From Deltaproteobacteria bacterium (GTDB taxonomy: Bacteria > Desulfobacterota > Syntrophia > Syntrophales > UBA2210): a stretch of 7,310 nt of DNA. A program made the translations under genes and the position numbers. Where the stretch lies: contig JAFDAR010000041.1 of the NCBI GenBank assembly GCA_019313735.1, forward strand, positions 1 through 7,310. Direction: 5' to 3'. Of the stretch, positions 1 through 5,821 are shown piece by piece; the first letter of the stretch is position 1, and every line of letters starts with the position of its first letter. The notes under the pieces are model-generated. The model ran no database searches and was not told the DNA's origin. It saw only the letters and a program-made list of their open reading frames with translations.

Positions 1-102
1 CAGGAATAGCAGGGCTCTTTTGAGGATTTTGCGATTGAGAATCGGCTAAAAATGGCCTGGAGATGAGATGCATAAATGTGATACTTATTTCATGACAGAC
101 CC
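1..102 (-). mobile_element. MITE-like element, copy 1, truncated by window edge
   Basis: This stretch is the reverse complement of 2436-2537 with 100 of 102 bases identical; the two differences are at positions 12 and 60. It ends at 102 with ACTTATTTCATGACAGACCC, which is the terminal inverted repeat of the complete copy at 2436-2615. It holds no ORF. If this copy is full length, about 78 bp including the other terminus lie outside the window. The high identity between two non-coding, inverted copies in different intergenic spaces suggests recent transposition rather than conserved regulation. The transposase family is not recognised. The element end is 30 bp from the holA stop codon, so the insertion spared the gene. 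Confidence 0.8.
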
Positions 103-132
103 TAAGCAGTTATAAACATTTAACATTGCCCT

Positions 133-1482
133 TCATCGCCGCTGGCACATGCCTATTAGCAGGCGTTTCAGCGCGAGCTGGGGGTCTGCGCCGGAGGACT
201 TCATGGCAAGATCCAGATCAGCAAGACATTTCATATAACCGATAAGTTCCTTTCGGGAAAATCTGCCGGCATTTCTAAAGGTCTTATAGATCACATAGGG
301 ATGCTGGGTTGCAAGCCATTTACCATTCCGGCCATATTTGTCCACCAGATTTTTCACCGAGGGATAGATCCCGGCCTGAAATGTCCCGTAATCGATACCG
401 GGGCGGAAAGCGGGAATCTCCCCCGACTCAAGGATTATGTTCCCCTGAAGCAGGAGCCTTACTTCTCTGACTATCATCGAGAGTATAAGGATGTGGTTGA
501 CTCCCTGATTAAAAAGCTGTTGAAGGGTCTGAAGCGCCTTGCCGGCATTTTTTTCCACAATGGCTGAGGTAAGATCGAAGACCGAATCTTCCGCAGTCTT
601 TTTTACAGCCGCATCTATGTCATTTCTGTCAATGGTTTCTCTGTCTCCCGCGTAGGCGATCAGTTTTTCAATTTCTTTCAGGGAATCTCGAAGATTGAAC
701 CCCGTCTTTTCGCCCAGCGCGAGGAGGGCATCCGATGTAAGTCTTTTTCCTTTTTTTGCAAGAGCATCCTTAACTGTATCCATAAGAAGACCCTTTTGCC
801 CTGATTCACTCCTGGATTTGGAGAAGGAAAGAACGACTCCCATATCGGTCATGGTCTTGAAAAGTCTCTTTCTTTTATCAGCCGCGGCGGCGGTCATGAT
901 CAGGCAGTTGCTATCGGGGATACCACCTTTCAATACGCCTTCAAGCCTGTGTGTATCCTTCCATTTTCCTCCCCCTGTAATCTTGAGCCTGTCGCACAGG
1001 TCTATCACCTTTGGAATCCATTTTTCTCTGTCCGTCTCTGTCGCGCTCTTCCAGTCGGCATCGGAGATCTTCTTCCACTGCCCATCCTTCACGTCTTCGA
1101 TGGACCAGCCCCTCATTTCCAGAAGTGAGGCAAACGCCCTCGCGGCCCTGCGGGGTTCCTTCTCAATATTTGAGGTGATTTCTTTTATAACGTCGGCCGA
1201 TGAGGCCTTTGAATGAAAGAGGCGTGTGTCTCTTACAAGTACAACTTTTTTGCCGGGTATGAGAGGTGGGGTAAGGAGGGAATTACATATGGCATCTATA
1301 TCCTCATCCTCTCCCTCCAGGTGAAAGAGATTGAGGTCTTTCTGGTCCGGGGGAAGAATGCCTTCTATGATCCGATTCATGGCATCCTCCACCAGATAAT
1401 CCTCATCACCGTGGATGAGATAGCAGGGGGCCGTTTTGCCCCTGCCGATATCGCCAAGGGCTGTCTTCAATGTTCCTTTCAT
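133..1482 (-). CDS. holA: DNA polymerase III subunit delta (clamp-loader subunit), with insertion
   Basis: Delta is the clamp-opening subunit of the DNA polymerase III clamp loader and acts in the cytoplasm at the replication fork. The N-terminus has the family pattern (YLIHGDEDYLVEDA, residues 21-34). An AAA+-like core continues through VVLVRDTRLF (80-89) and CLIMTAAAADKRKRLFK (193-209). The C-terminal collar domain ends with the typical HPYVIYKTFRNAGRFS (394-409) and a DLALK..GADPQLALKRLL-like segment (422-442). The protein has 449 residues, whereas the family is usually about 330-350. Most of the excess is about 90 residues (roughly 91-185) between the two halves of the core sheet region, with a smaller excess around 348-393. 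The insert keeps frame and has ordinary codon use, so it looks like a real lineage insertion rather than an error. The ATG is one base after the LOG stop codon and has no strong Shine-Dalgarno, which suggests translational coupling. No terminator is evident downstream. Confidence 0.93.
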   Translation of the reverse strand: MKGTLKTALGDIGRGKTAPCYLIHGDEDYLVEDAMNRIIEGILPPDQKDLNLFHLEGEDEDIDAICNSLLTPPLIPGKKVVLVRDTRLFHSKASSADVIKEITSNIEKEPRRAARAFASLLEMRGWSIEDVKDGQWKKISDADWKSATETDREKWIPKVIDLCDRLKITGGGKWKDTHRLEGVLKGGIPDSNCLIMTAAAADKRKRLFKTMTDMGVVLSFSKSRSESGQKGLLMDTVKDALAKKGKRLTSDALLALGEKTGFNLRDSLKEIEKLIAYAGDRETIDRNDIDAAVKKTAEDSVFDLTSAIVEKNAGKALQTLQQLFNQGVNHILILSMIVREVRLLLQGNIILESGEIPAFRPGIDYGTFQAGIYPSVKNLVDKYGRNGKWLATQHPYVIYKTFRNAGRFSRKELIGYMKCLADLDLAMKSSGADPQLALKRLLIGMCQRR

Positions 1483-1483
1483 G

Positions 1484-2137
1484 TCAGAGGATTACGAACT
1501 TTTTTATATGCCTTACCACCTGATCAGGCTCATCGATTATCTGAATAAAATCGAGGTCCGTTTCAGATATCTTTCCCTCCGGCAGCATGGTCTTCTTCAT
1601 CCAGTCCATAAGTCCGCCCCAGTATTCGCTTCCCATGAGGACCACCGGAAAGCTCCTTATCCTCTTCGTCTGGATAAGGGTGAGGGCCTCAAAGAATTCA
1701 TCCATTGTGCCGAATCCCCCGGGGAGAATGACATAGGCCATGGCATACTTAACAAACATTACCTTCCGAACAAAGAAATATTTGTAGGCAATATTTGTAT
1801 TGGCGTATGGGTTTGGTTTCTGTTCAAAGGGAAGCTGGATGTTCATGCCGACCGATTTGGCGCCGGCCTCACTGGCGCCCCGGTTCGCAGCCTCCATGAT
1901 GCCCGGTCCCCCTCCGGTAATTACACTGAACCCCTCTTTGCCGAGAAGACGGGCAACCTCCCGGGCTTTCTCGTAATATTCGTCTCCGGGGACATCCCTG
2001 GCCGACCCGAATATGCTCACGGCATGACCGACCGTTGAGAGTTCTTCAATGGCATCCACAAATTCTGCCATGATCCGGAAAACACGCCACGATTCATCGA
2101 CAGACAGGGCATCCACTATATACTGTTTCTCTTCCAT
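1484..2137 (-). CDS. LOG-family (TIGR00730) Rossmann-fold nucleotide phosphoribohydrolase
   Basis: This belongs to the lysine-decarboxylase-like/LOG family. Characterised members hydrolyse nucleoside 5'-monophosphates, including cytokinin ribotides, releasing the base and ribose 5-phosphate; older annotations as lysine decarboxylase are misleading. The two signature motifs are intact: GGGPGIMEAAN (residues 75-85) and PGGFGTMDE (139-147), the nucleotide-binding and catalytic loop. The 217-residue length is normal for the longer bacterial members, and an N-terminal helical stretch (1-35) precedes the Rossmann core. The ATG follows a strong GGAGGAGCT ribosome binding site. The gene sits 77 bp after rpsU and one base before holA, consistent with one operon. 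The physiological substrate cannot be read from sequence; the motif-level assignment is secure, the exact function is not. Confidence 0.9.
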   Translation of the reverse strand: MEEKQYIVDALSVDESWRVFRIMAEFVDAIEELSTVGHAVSIFGSARDVPGDEYYEKAREVARLLGKEGFSVITGGGPGIMEAANRGASEAGAKSVGMNIQLPFEQKPNPYANTNIAYKYFFVRKVMFVKYAMAYVILPGGFGTMDEFFEALTLIQTKRIRSFPVVLMGSEYWGGLMDWMKKTMLPEGKISETDLDFIQIIDEPDQVVRHIKKFVIL

Positions 2138-2214
2138 AGCTCCTCCAGAAAATGTCCGGCGGTCAGGTCAGGAGAGCAACGCTTGCACAATGTAATCCCC
2201 TTCTAAATCGCCAT

Positions 2215-2415
2215 CTATCTGGGCGACCACTTTCGTCTTCTCGCTGTCTTGGCTACTCTTCTTCGCGCTTCCAAGGCCTTTCTCTTCTTCTTTACAGATG
2301 GCTTCTCGTAGGCCCTGCGTAATTTGAGCTCCTTGAAAAAACCGTTTTTTGAAAGTTTGTTTTTTAGTATTTTCAAGGCTCTTTCAACATCGTTTTCGAA
2401 CACCTTTACTTCCAA
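2215..2415 (-). CDS. rpsU: 30S ribosomal protein S21
   Basis: S21 is a small basic protein of the 30S subunit located near the anti-Shine-Dalgarno region and important for initiation on many mRNAs. The 66-residue product shows the family pattern: EVKVFEN at the start, a helix with ALKILKNKLSKNG (13-25), the conserved YEKPS followed by KKKRKALEARRR (36-53), and a strongly basic C-terminal tail. The start is TTG at 2415-2413: there is an in-frame TGA shortly upstream, no ATG nearby, and the family normally begins at or just before EVKV. A very strong Shine-Dalgarno (GGAGGAGGTGAT, 2421-2432) precedes it. The MITE-like element ends only 3 bp beyond that Shine-Dalgarno, so the native upstream region has been displaced. 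It is probably cotranscribed with the LOG gene and holA. Confidence 0.95.
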   Translation of the reverse strand: MEVKVFENDVERALKILKNKLSKNGFFKELKLRRAYEKPSVKKKRKALEARRRVAKTARRRKWSPR

Positions 2416-2420
2416 AAACT

Positions 2421-2432
2421 ATCACCTCCTCC
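2421..2432 (-). promoter_or_regulatory. Strong Shine-Dalgarno of rpsU that fixes a TTG start
   Basis: On the minus strand GGAGGAGGTGAT is a near-complete complement of the 16S anti-Shine-Dalgarno, with the GGAGG core 9 bases before TTG. An in-frame TGA lies between this site and the TTG, which excludes any upstream in-frame start. The site is unusually strong for a gene with a weak initiator codon. Confidence 0.75.
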
Positions 2433-2435
2433 TTG

Positions 2436-2455
2436 GGGTCTGTCATGAAATAAGT
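2436..2455 (+). repeat. Left terminal inverted repeat of the MITE-like element
   Basis: The 20 bases are the exact reverse complement of 2596-2615, and also match the inner end of copy 1 (83-102) exactly in reverse complement. Three occurrences in one window mark this as the recognition end of the element. Confidence 0.9.
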
Positions 2456-2481
2456 ATCACATTTATGCATCTCATCTTCAG
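2453..2481 (-). promoter_or_regulatory. Candidate promoter for rpsU inside the mobile element
   Basis: Reading the minus strand, TGTGATACT (2461-2453) is an extended -10 with a TG two bases before GATACT (4 of 6 to consensus). A weak -35 (CTGAAG, 2481-2476) lies 17 bases upstream. Transcription would start near 2446, giving a leader of about 30 bases that contains the whole rpsU Shine-Dalgarno. The argument rests mainly on position: a terminator closes the upstream operon at 2624, so a promoter must lie in this interval unless there is readthrough. The hexamers alone would not be convincing. Confidence 0.3.
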
Positions 2482-2493
2482 GCCATTTTTAGC

Positions 2494-2506
2494 CGATTCT
2501 CAATCG
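2494..2506. repeat. Small hairpin inside the MITE-like element
   Basis: CGATT CTC AATCG is a perfect 5-bp stem with a 3-base loop. It is preserved in copy 1 at 32-44, though high overall identity makes that preservation uninformative. It is flanked by A/T runs on both sides. It may be part of the element's secondary structure; no function can be assigned. Confidence 0.5.
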
Positions 2507-2559
2507 CAAAATCCTCAAAAGAGCCTTGCTATTCCTGCGGTTTTACTCACTCGTATCGA

Positions 2560-2581
2560 CTAAACCTGACCTAAATCTGAG
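2560..2581 (+). repeat. Imperfect 11-bp tandem repeat in the MITE-like element
   Basis: CTAAACCTGAC is followed directly by CTAAATCTGAG, matching at 9 of 11 positions. It lies in the part of the element that would be outside the window for copy 1, so its conservation cannot be judged here. It could be a subterminal transposase-binding repeat or chance. Confidence 0.4.
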
Positions 2582-2595
2582 CGCCTAATTGCAAC

Positions 2596-2615
2596 ACTTA
2601 TTTCATGACAGACCC
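2596..2615 (-). repeat. Right terminal inverted repeat of the MITE-like element
   Basis: This is an exact 20-base inverted match to 2436-2455. Inward of it the sequence diverges from the left end, so the two termini can be told apart. Confidence 0.9.
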
Positions 2616-2623
2616 TTAAAGAC

Positions 2624-2670
2624 AAAAAAGGGGCAGAACAACCTTGCAACAAAGTTGTCTTCCACCCCCC
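2624..2670 (-). terminator. Rho-independent terminator after hisC
   Basis: On the minus strand a 9-bp stem with one G-U pair (ACAACTTTG / CAAGGTTGT, loop TTG) sits inside an outer GGGG/CCCC pairing, and the CCCC is followed directly by six T (2629-2624). It begins about 25 bases after the hisC stop codon. It closes the TPR-peptidase-lipM-hisC operon and separates it from rpsU. Its T run ends 8 bp before the mobile element. Confidence 0.85.
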
Positions 2671-2693
2671 TTGCTTTTACCTATATATTGTTA

Positions 2694-3764
2694 TCACTCT
2701 CCATGCACAACAACATTCAGGGCCTCTATGAACTCCCTGTTTTCCTCTTCCGTTCCAACCGTTACCCTAATGCAGTTTTTGAGGATATCAGGCGATGCAA
2801 AGCTTTTCACCAGCACCCCCCTGTCCATTAACCGCTCGTATACATCATCTTTTTCCATAAAACAACTAAAAAGGATAAAATTCGCGTCTGAAGGGTAGGG
2901 ATTAATCCCCTCGATAGCTGTCAACTCATCAAAGAGCCACTTTCTGCCGGAAACGATCCTGTCCGTCAGGTCCAGAAATTTCTCGCTGTGTTCAACAAAT
3001 AAACTCCCGATTACCTGTGAGAAGATGTTCACATTATAGGGCAGCCTCACCTTATTTAAGTGGTGAACCAGTGAAGGATGTCCTATGAGAATGCCCAGCC
3101 TCAGGGCCGCCAGTCCTACCTTGGAAAGGGTTCTCAATATTACAAGATTATCCCACCGGTCGAGATCGCGCATAAATGTCTTTCCCGAAAAATTGAAATA
3201 GGCCTCATCGACTATCACAAGACCGCCGGATGCCTCCAGAATCTTTTCAATATCGTTTCTATCAAAGCACTTGCCAGTGGGGTTGTTGGGATAACTGAGA
3301 AATATGAGGGACGGCTCTTTGTCGGATATCGCACCAAGCATTGCGTCTGTATCCAGCTCCAGGTGGTTGTCCAGGGGTACTTCAATAATACTATGTCCTG
3401 TGTTCAGCGCGCTTATCCTGTACATGGCAAAGGTAGGGGTTGGAAACATGACGCTGCCTGATGTGGAGGTGTTGACGGCCGTCAGCAATATATGGATAAG
3501 TTCATCCGATCCGTTCCCGATAAGGATCATATCTTCGTCGACTCCGTAATACCGCGCAAAATCCGCCTTCAGGCCTGGGGAACCGGGCGTCGGATAGCGG
3601 TTGAGGGACACTGCCGATAGATGTTCAGAGATTATACGCTTCATGCCGGGGGGCAGGGGATAGGGGTTTTCATTGGCGTCAAGTTTGATCCTGCACAAAT
3701 TTTCTTTCACAGGATAGGCCTCCTGCGAAAGCACAGCGTTCTTTATAATCTTTTCAATGTTCAT
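2694..3764 (-). CDS. hisC: Histidinol-phosphate aminotransferase
   Basis: This PLP-dependent class I/II aminotransferase converts imidazole-acetol phosphate and glutamate to histidinol phosphate in histidine biosynthesis. Visible motifs are KLDANENPYP near the N-terminus (27-36), NRYPTPG (55-61), GNGSDELI (83-90), YPNNPTG (158-164), VDEAYF (185-190), the PLP-lysine motif TLSK (Lys215) followed by GLAALRLG (217-224), and the substrate-binding arginine in IRVTVG (Arg333). The 356-residue length is typical. The ATG overlaps the end of lipM by 11 bp, with GAGGGA upstream as the ribosome binding site, and a terminator follows the stop. No other his gene is present, so it stands apart from a his operon. 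Activity on aromatic amino acids, as in some HisC paralogues, cannot be excluded. Confidence 0.95.
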   Translation of the reverse strand: MNIEKIIKNAVLSQEAYPVKENLCRIKLDANENPYPLPPGMKRIISEHLSAVSLNRYPTPGSPGLKADFARYYGVDEDMILIGNGSDELIHILLTAVNTSTSGSVMFPTPTFAMYRISALNTGHSIIEVPLDNHLELDTDAMLGAISDKEPSLIFLSYPNNPTGKCFDRNDIEKILEASGGLVIVDEAYFNFSGKTFMRDLDRWDNLVILRTLSKVGLAALRLGILIGHPSLVHHLNKVRLPYNVNIFSQVIGSLFVEHSEKFLDLTDRIVSGRKWLFDELTAIEGINPYPSDANFILFSCFMEKDDVYERLMDRGVLVKSFASPDILKNCIRVTVGTEEENREFIEALNVVVHGE

Positions 3765-4599
3765 TCTTTGTCCCTCGACCTTTCATGTTCCACTGGTCAC
3801 TTAAGTATTTGCTTTTGAGGAGACTGTCCCTGAACGTCTCTTCTTCGGGAGACAATCTCCCCTTTATCAGGCGTATGTTCAAGACCTCTTCAAACCCCGC
3901 CGCAATGTTACGGCACAAAGTGTCTATCCCGATATTATCTCCGGCACTCTTCCGGATGGAAGTAACAGATGCCTTGAGTTTTTCCACTTCCATGGCAGTA
4001 TTTTTCGTTGTTATTGCCGCGCAGACCGCCACCGGATCAAAATCTATCAAGAGGGACCCGTGTTGCAGGAACATGCCCCTTGCCCTTACCTGGGCGCTTC
4101 CGCAGATTTTTTTACCGTCTGCGAGGAGTTCATTCTTACATGAGGCAGCAAAACAGAAGGCTCCCGCGGATCCGCCGCTTCCGGGCCGGCCTTCTTTCAC
4201 CATTTTTGCTTCAACTCCTGATTTCTCAAGGCCTCTTATTATGCACTCACTTATTATCCTGTAAATTTCGACAATATCGGAGGAAAAGTGTGTGCTGTCC
4301 TCTCCAGCCACGAGAGAATAGGTCAGATCATCCCCATGAAGAACCGCCCGGCCCCCCGTGGGTCGTCTGACAATATCTATGCCCCTGTCGCGGCAGTATC
4401 CACAATTTATCTCCCTTTCGGCATCTTGAAAATACCCCAGTGACACAGCCGGCCTCTTCCAGCCATAGGACCGGAGGGTTGGAGGCATTTTCCTCTGCCG
4501 AGCTGCCTTGAATATGGCCTCATCTATGGCCATATTTTCAAAAGGATCACAAGATTCGAAAGGGATAATCCTCCACTCATCCACCTGATGTGATGTCAC
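3754..4599 (-). CDS. lipM: LipM-like octanoyltransferase / lipoate-protein ligase family protein
   Basis: This is a member of the BPL/LplA/LipB fold family that attaches octanoyl or lipoyl groups to lipoyl domains such as GcvH and E2 subunits. From the GTG start, key segments are NMAIDEAIF (about 22-30), RRPTGGRAVLHGDDLTYS (about 78-95), the cysteine-containing AFCFAAS, then GKKICGSAQVRARGMFLQHGSLL. The FCFAA cysteine followed by GSAQ.R....LQHGS is the LipM pattern, in which cysteine carries the acyl thioester; LplA ligases lack it. GTG at 4599-4597 is chosen because AAGGAGGTC (4610-4602) precedes it and the resulting 281 residues match the usual LipM length of about 278. An in-frame GTG at 4698 would add 33 residues with no family resemblance. 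It overlaps hisC by 11 bp. Octanoyltransferase versus ligase activity is inferred from motifs. Confidence 0.88.
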   Translation of the reverse strand: MTSHQVDEWRIIPFESCDPFENMAIDEAIFKAARQRKMPPTLRSYGWKRPAVSLGYFQDAEREINCGYCRDRGIDIVRRPTGGRAVLHGDDLTYSLVAGEDSTHFSSDIVEIYRIISECIIRGLEKSGVEAKMVKEGRPGSGGSAGAFCFAASCKNELLADGKKICGSAQVRARGMFLQHGSLLIDFDPVAVCAAITTKNTAMEVEKLKASVTSIRKSAGDNIGIDTLCRNIAAGFEEVLNIRLIKGRLSPEEETFRDSLLKSKYLSDQWNMKGRGTKNEH

Positions 4600-4601
4600 C
4601 A

Positions 4602-4610
4602 GACCTCCTT
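4602..4610 (-). promoter_or_regulatory. Shine-Dalgarno that decides the lipM start
   Basis: AAGGAGGTC on the minus strand lies 2 bases before GTG 4599, with 4 bases between GGAGG and the codon. The match to the anti-Shine-Dalgarno is very strong and the spacing slightly short. No comparable site precedes the farther-upstream GTG at 4698. Confidence 0.65.
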
Positions 4611-4717
4611 CGGAATTATAAATCCTCGTACCCACCGCGCAGGCATAAATAACGGGTGATCCCGGCTTCTTCAGTCTAAATACCTGCAGCCTGTCCACCT
4701 GAGCAGTTACATAAATT

Positions 4718-5821
4718 TTACAGTATCCTGAGATCCTTTGGCATCTTTGTCAGGATCTCACATCCGTCCTTTTCGACCATGACAGTGTCTTCTATCCTCA
4801 CTCCCCACAGGCCCGGTATATAAACGCCGGGTTCCACGGTAATAACCATTCCCTCTTCGAGAACATCTTCCGCCCTCTCAAATACCGCTGGTGGCTCATG
4901 GACGTTAAGTCCCACGCCATGTCCTGTGCCGTGTGAAAAATATTCGCCATAGCCGGCATCACCGATATATTTTCTGGCAATCCCATCGATATCTCTGCAG
5001 GCAATCCCCGCCTTTACCGCATCCACTGCTTTATCATGCGCGTCCTTTACGATAGCGTACACGGCGGCCTGTTTTTCAGTCACACTCCGAATGGCAAAGG
5101 TGCATGTCTCATCTGAGTGATAACCCTTGCACACGGTTCCATAGTCTATTACCAGGAAATCACCGTCTTGTATCTCGCGAGGGCCGGGAACCGCGTGGGG
5201 GAGGGCAGTGTTGGCGCCGGAGGCCACGATGGTTTCGAAAGACGGTTTTTCACTCCCGACCTCCCTCATCTTCATCTCCAGGATCGAAGTAATATCTCTT
5301 TCAGTGATACCGGGCCTGATATGCCCCAGCGTTTCCCCAAGGGCGCGGGCCGCCATTATCGCGGCTTTCCTGAGAAGAGAAGCCTCCCCGCCATCCTTTA
5401 TCATCCTTACGCGCTCTGTCTCCCCCGACAGGGGTTTCAGAGAGGTATTTTCCACCCGGTCCCGCAATTTAAGATAACTGTTCAGATCAATCGACGGTGA
5501 CTCGATGCCCACCCTTTTCAGCCGCAGATCGGAGATTGTTCCGGCCATGCCTTCCGTTCTGTCGCTGAATTTAATGATATCGCAGCCCGTCGTTTCTGCC
5601 TTCGCCTGCGTTGTATATCTTCCATCCACCAGCAGAAGGGTTCTTTCTCCGCCCACAAAAAGGGCCCCGTCGCTCCCCGCAAAACCTGTAAGATAGCGGA
5701 TATTTGCCTCTTCGAAAAAGAATATGCCCTCCACATCAAATCCGGGCAGCATCGATCGTACGCGTTCGATCCGACTTTCCCGCGCGGAAGATTCACTGCT
5801 CTCTTTTCTCTCGTAATCCAT
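4718..5821 (-). CDS. Xaa-Pro aminopeptidase / M24B metallopeptidase
   Basis: This cytoplasmic dinuclear-metal peptidase of family M24B removes N-terminal residues preceding proline or splits X-Pro dipeptides. The N-terminal creatinase-like domain includes IRYLTGFAGSDGALF (41-55) and LLVDGRYTTQA (63-73). The pita-bread catalytic domain holds all five metal ligands: Asp226 (VIDYG), Asp237 (HSDETC), His301 (HGTGHGVG), Glu330 (TVEPG) and Glu344 (RIEDT), plus His209 (ALPHAVPG), a conserved active-site histidine. The C-terminus (LTKMPKDLRIL) is typical. At 367 residues it is slightly long because of a charged 15-20 residue N-terminal extension. The ATG overlaps the TPR gene by 29 bp with GGTGG upstream. 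The 118 bp to lipM hold no convincing promoter or terminator. PepP versus PepQ specificity cannot be decided. Confidence 0.93.
   Translation of the reverse strand: MDYERKESSESSARESRIERVRSMLPGFDVEGIFFFEEANIRYLTGFAGSDGALFVGGERTLLLVDGRYTTQAKAETTGCDIIKFSDRTEGMAGTISDLRLKRVGIESPSIDLNSYLKLRDRVENTSLKPLSGETERVRMIKDGGEASLLRKAAIMAARALGETLGHIRPGITERDITSILEMKMREVGSEKPSFETIVASGANTALPHAVPGPREIQDGDFLVIDYGTVCKGYHSDETCTFAIRSVTEKQAAVYAIVKDAHDKAVDAVKAGIACRDIDGIARKYIGDAGYGEYFSHGTGHGVGLNVHEPPAVFERAEDVLEEGMVITVEPGVYIPGLWGVRIEDTVMVEKDGCEILTKMPKDLRIL

Larger units (their letters stand above)
2436..2615 (+). mobile_element. MITE-like element, complete copy 2 (180 bp)
   Basis: The element is bounded by a perfect 20-bp inverted repeat: GGGTCTGTCATGAAATAAGT at 2436-2455 and its complement at 2596-2615. 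Partial similarity (8 of 13) continues inward on both sides. The interior has no credible ORF. The left 102 bp recur in inverted orientation at 1-102 with two mismatches. Size, inverted termini, lack of coding capacity and repetition fit a miniature inverted-repeat transposable element mobilised in trans. No clear target-site duplication is seen; CCTT occurs at both edges (2431-2434 and 2614-2617), but the right-hand one overlaps the terminus. It occupies nearly all of the space between the hisC terminator and the rpsU Shine-Dalgarno. The IS family whose transposase would recognise these ends is not identified. Confidence 0.82.

Noticed and set aside
695..1216. Plus-strand reading frame of 173 codons opposite holA
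   Set aside because: It is antisense to well-matched HolA motifs, with low-complexity Ser/Pro/Leu composition and no ribosome binding site or family likeness.
1436..2038. Plus-strand reading frame of 200 codons opposite the LOG gene
   Set aside because: It mirrors the LOG coding frame and contains none of its own recognisable motifs.
2431..2617. CCTT target-site duplication around the complete element
   Set aside because: The right copy overlaps the terminal inverted repeat, so it cannot be a clean duplication with these boundaries.
2324..2831. Short plus-strand reading frames across rpsU, the element and the hisC end
   Set aside because: They run through the rpsU antisense strand, terminal repeats and terminator, with no start signals or protein likeness; the element appears non-coding.
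4615..4620. Perfect TATAAT on the minus strand upstream of lipM
   Set aside because: No -35 at the right distance, and the implied start would fall inside the Shine-Dalgarno.
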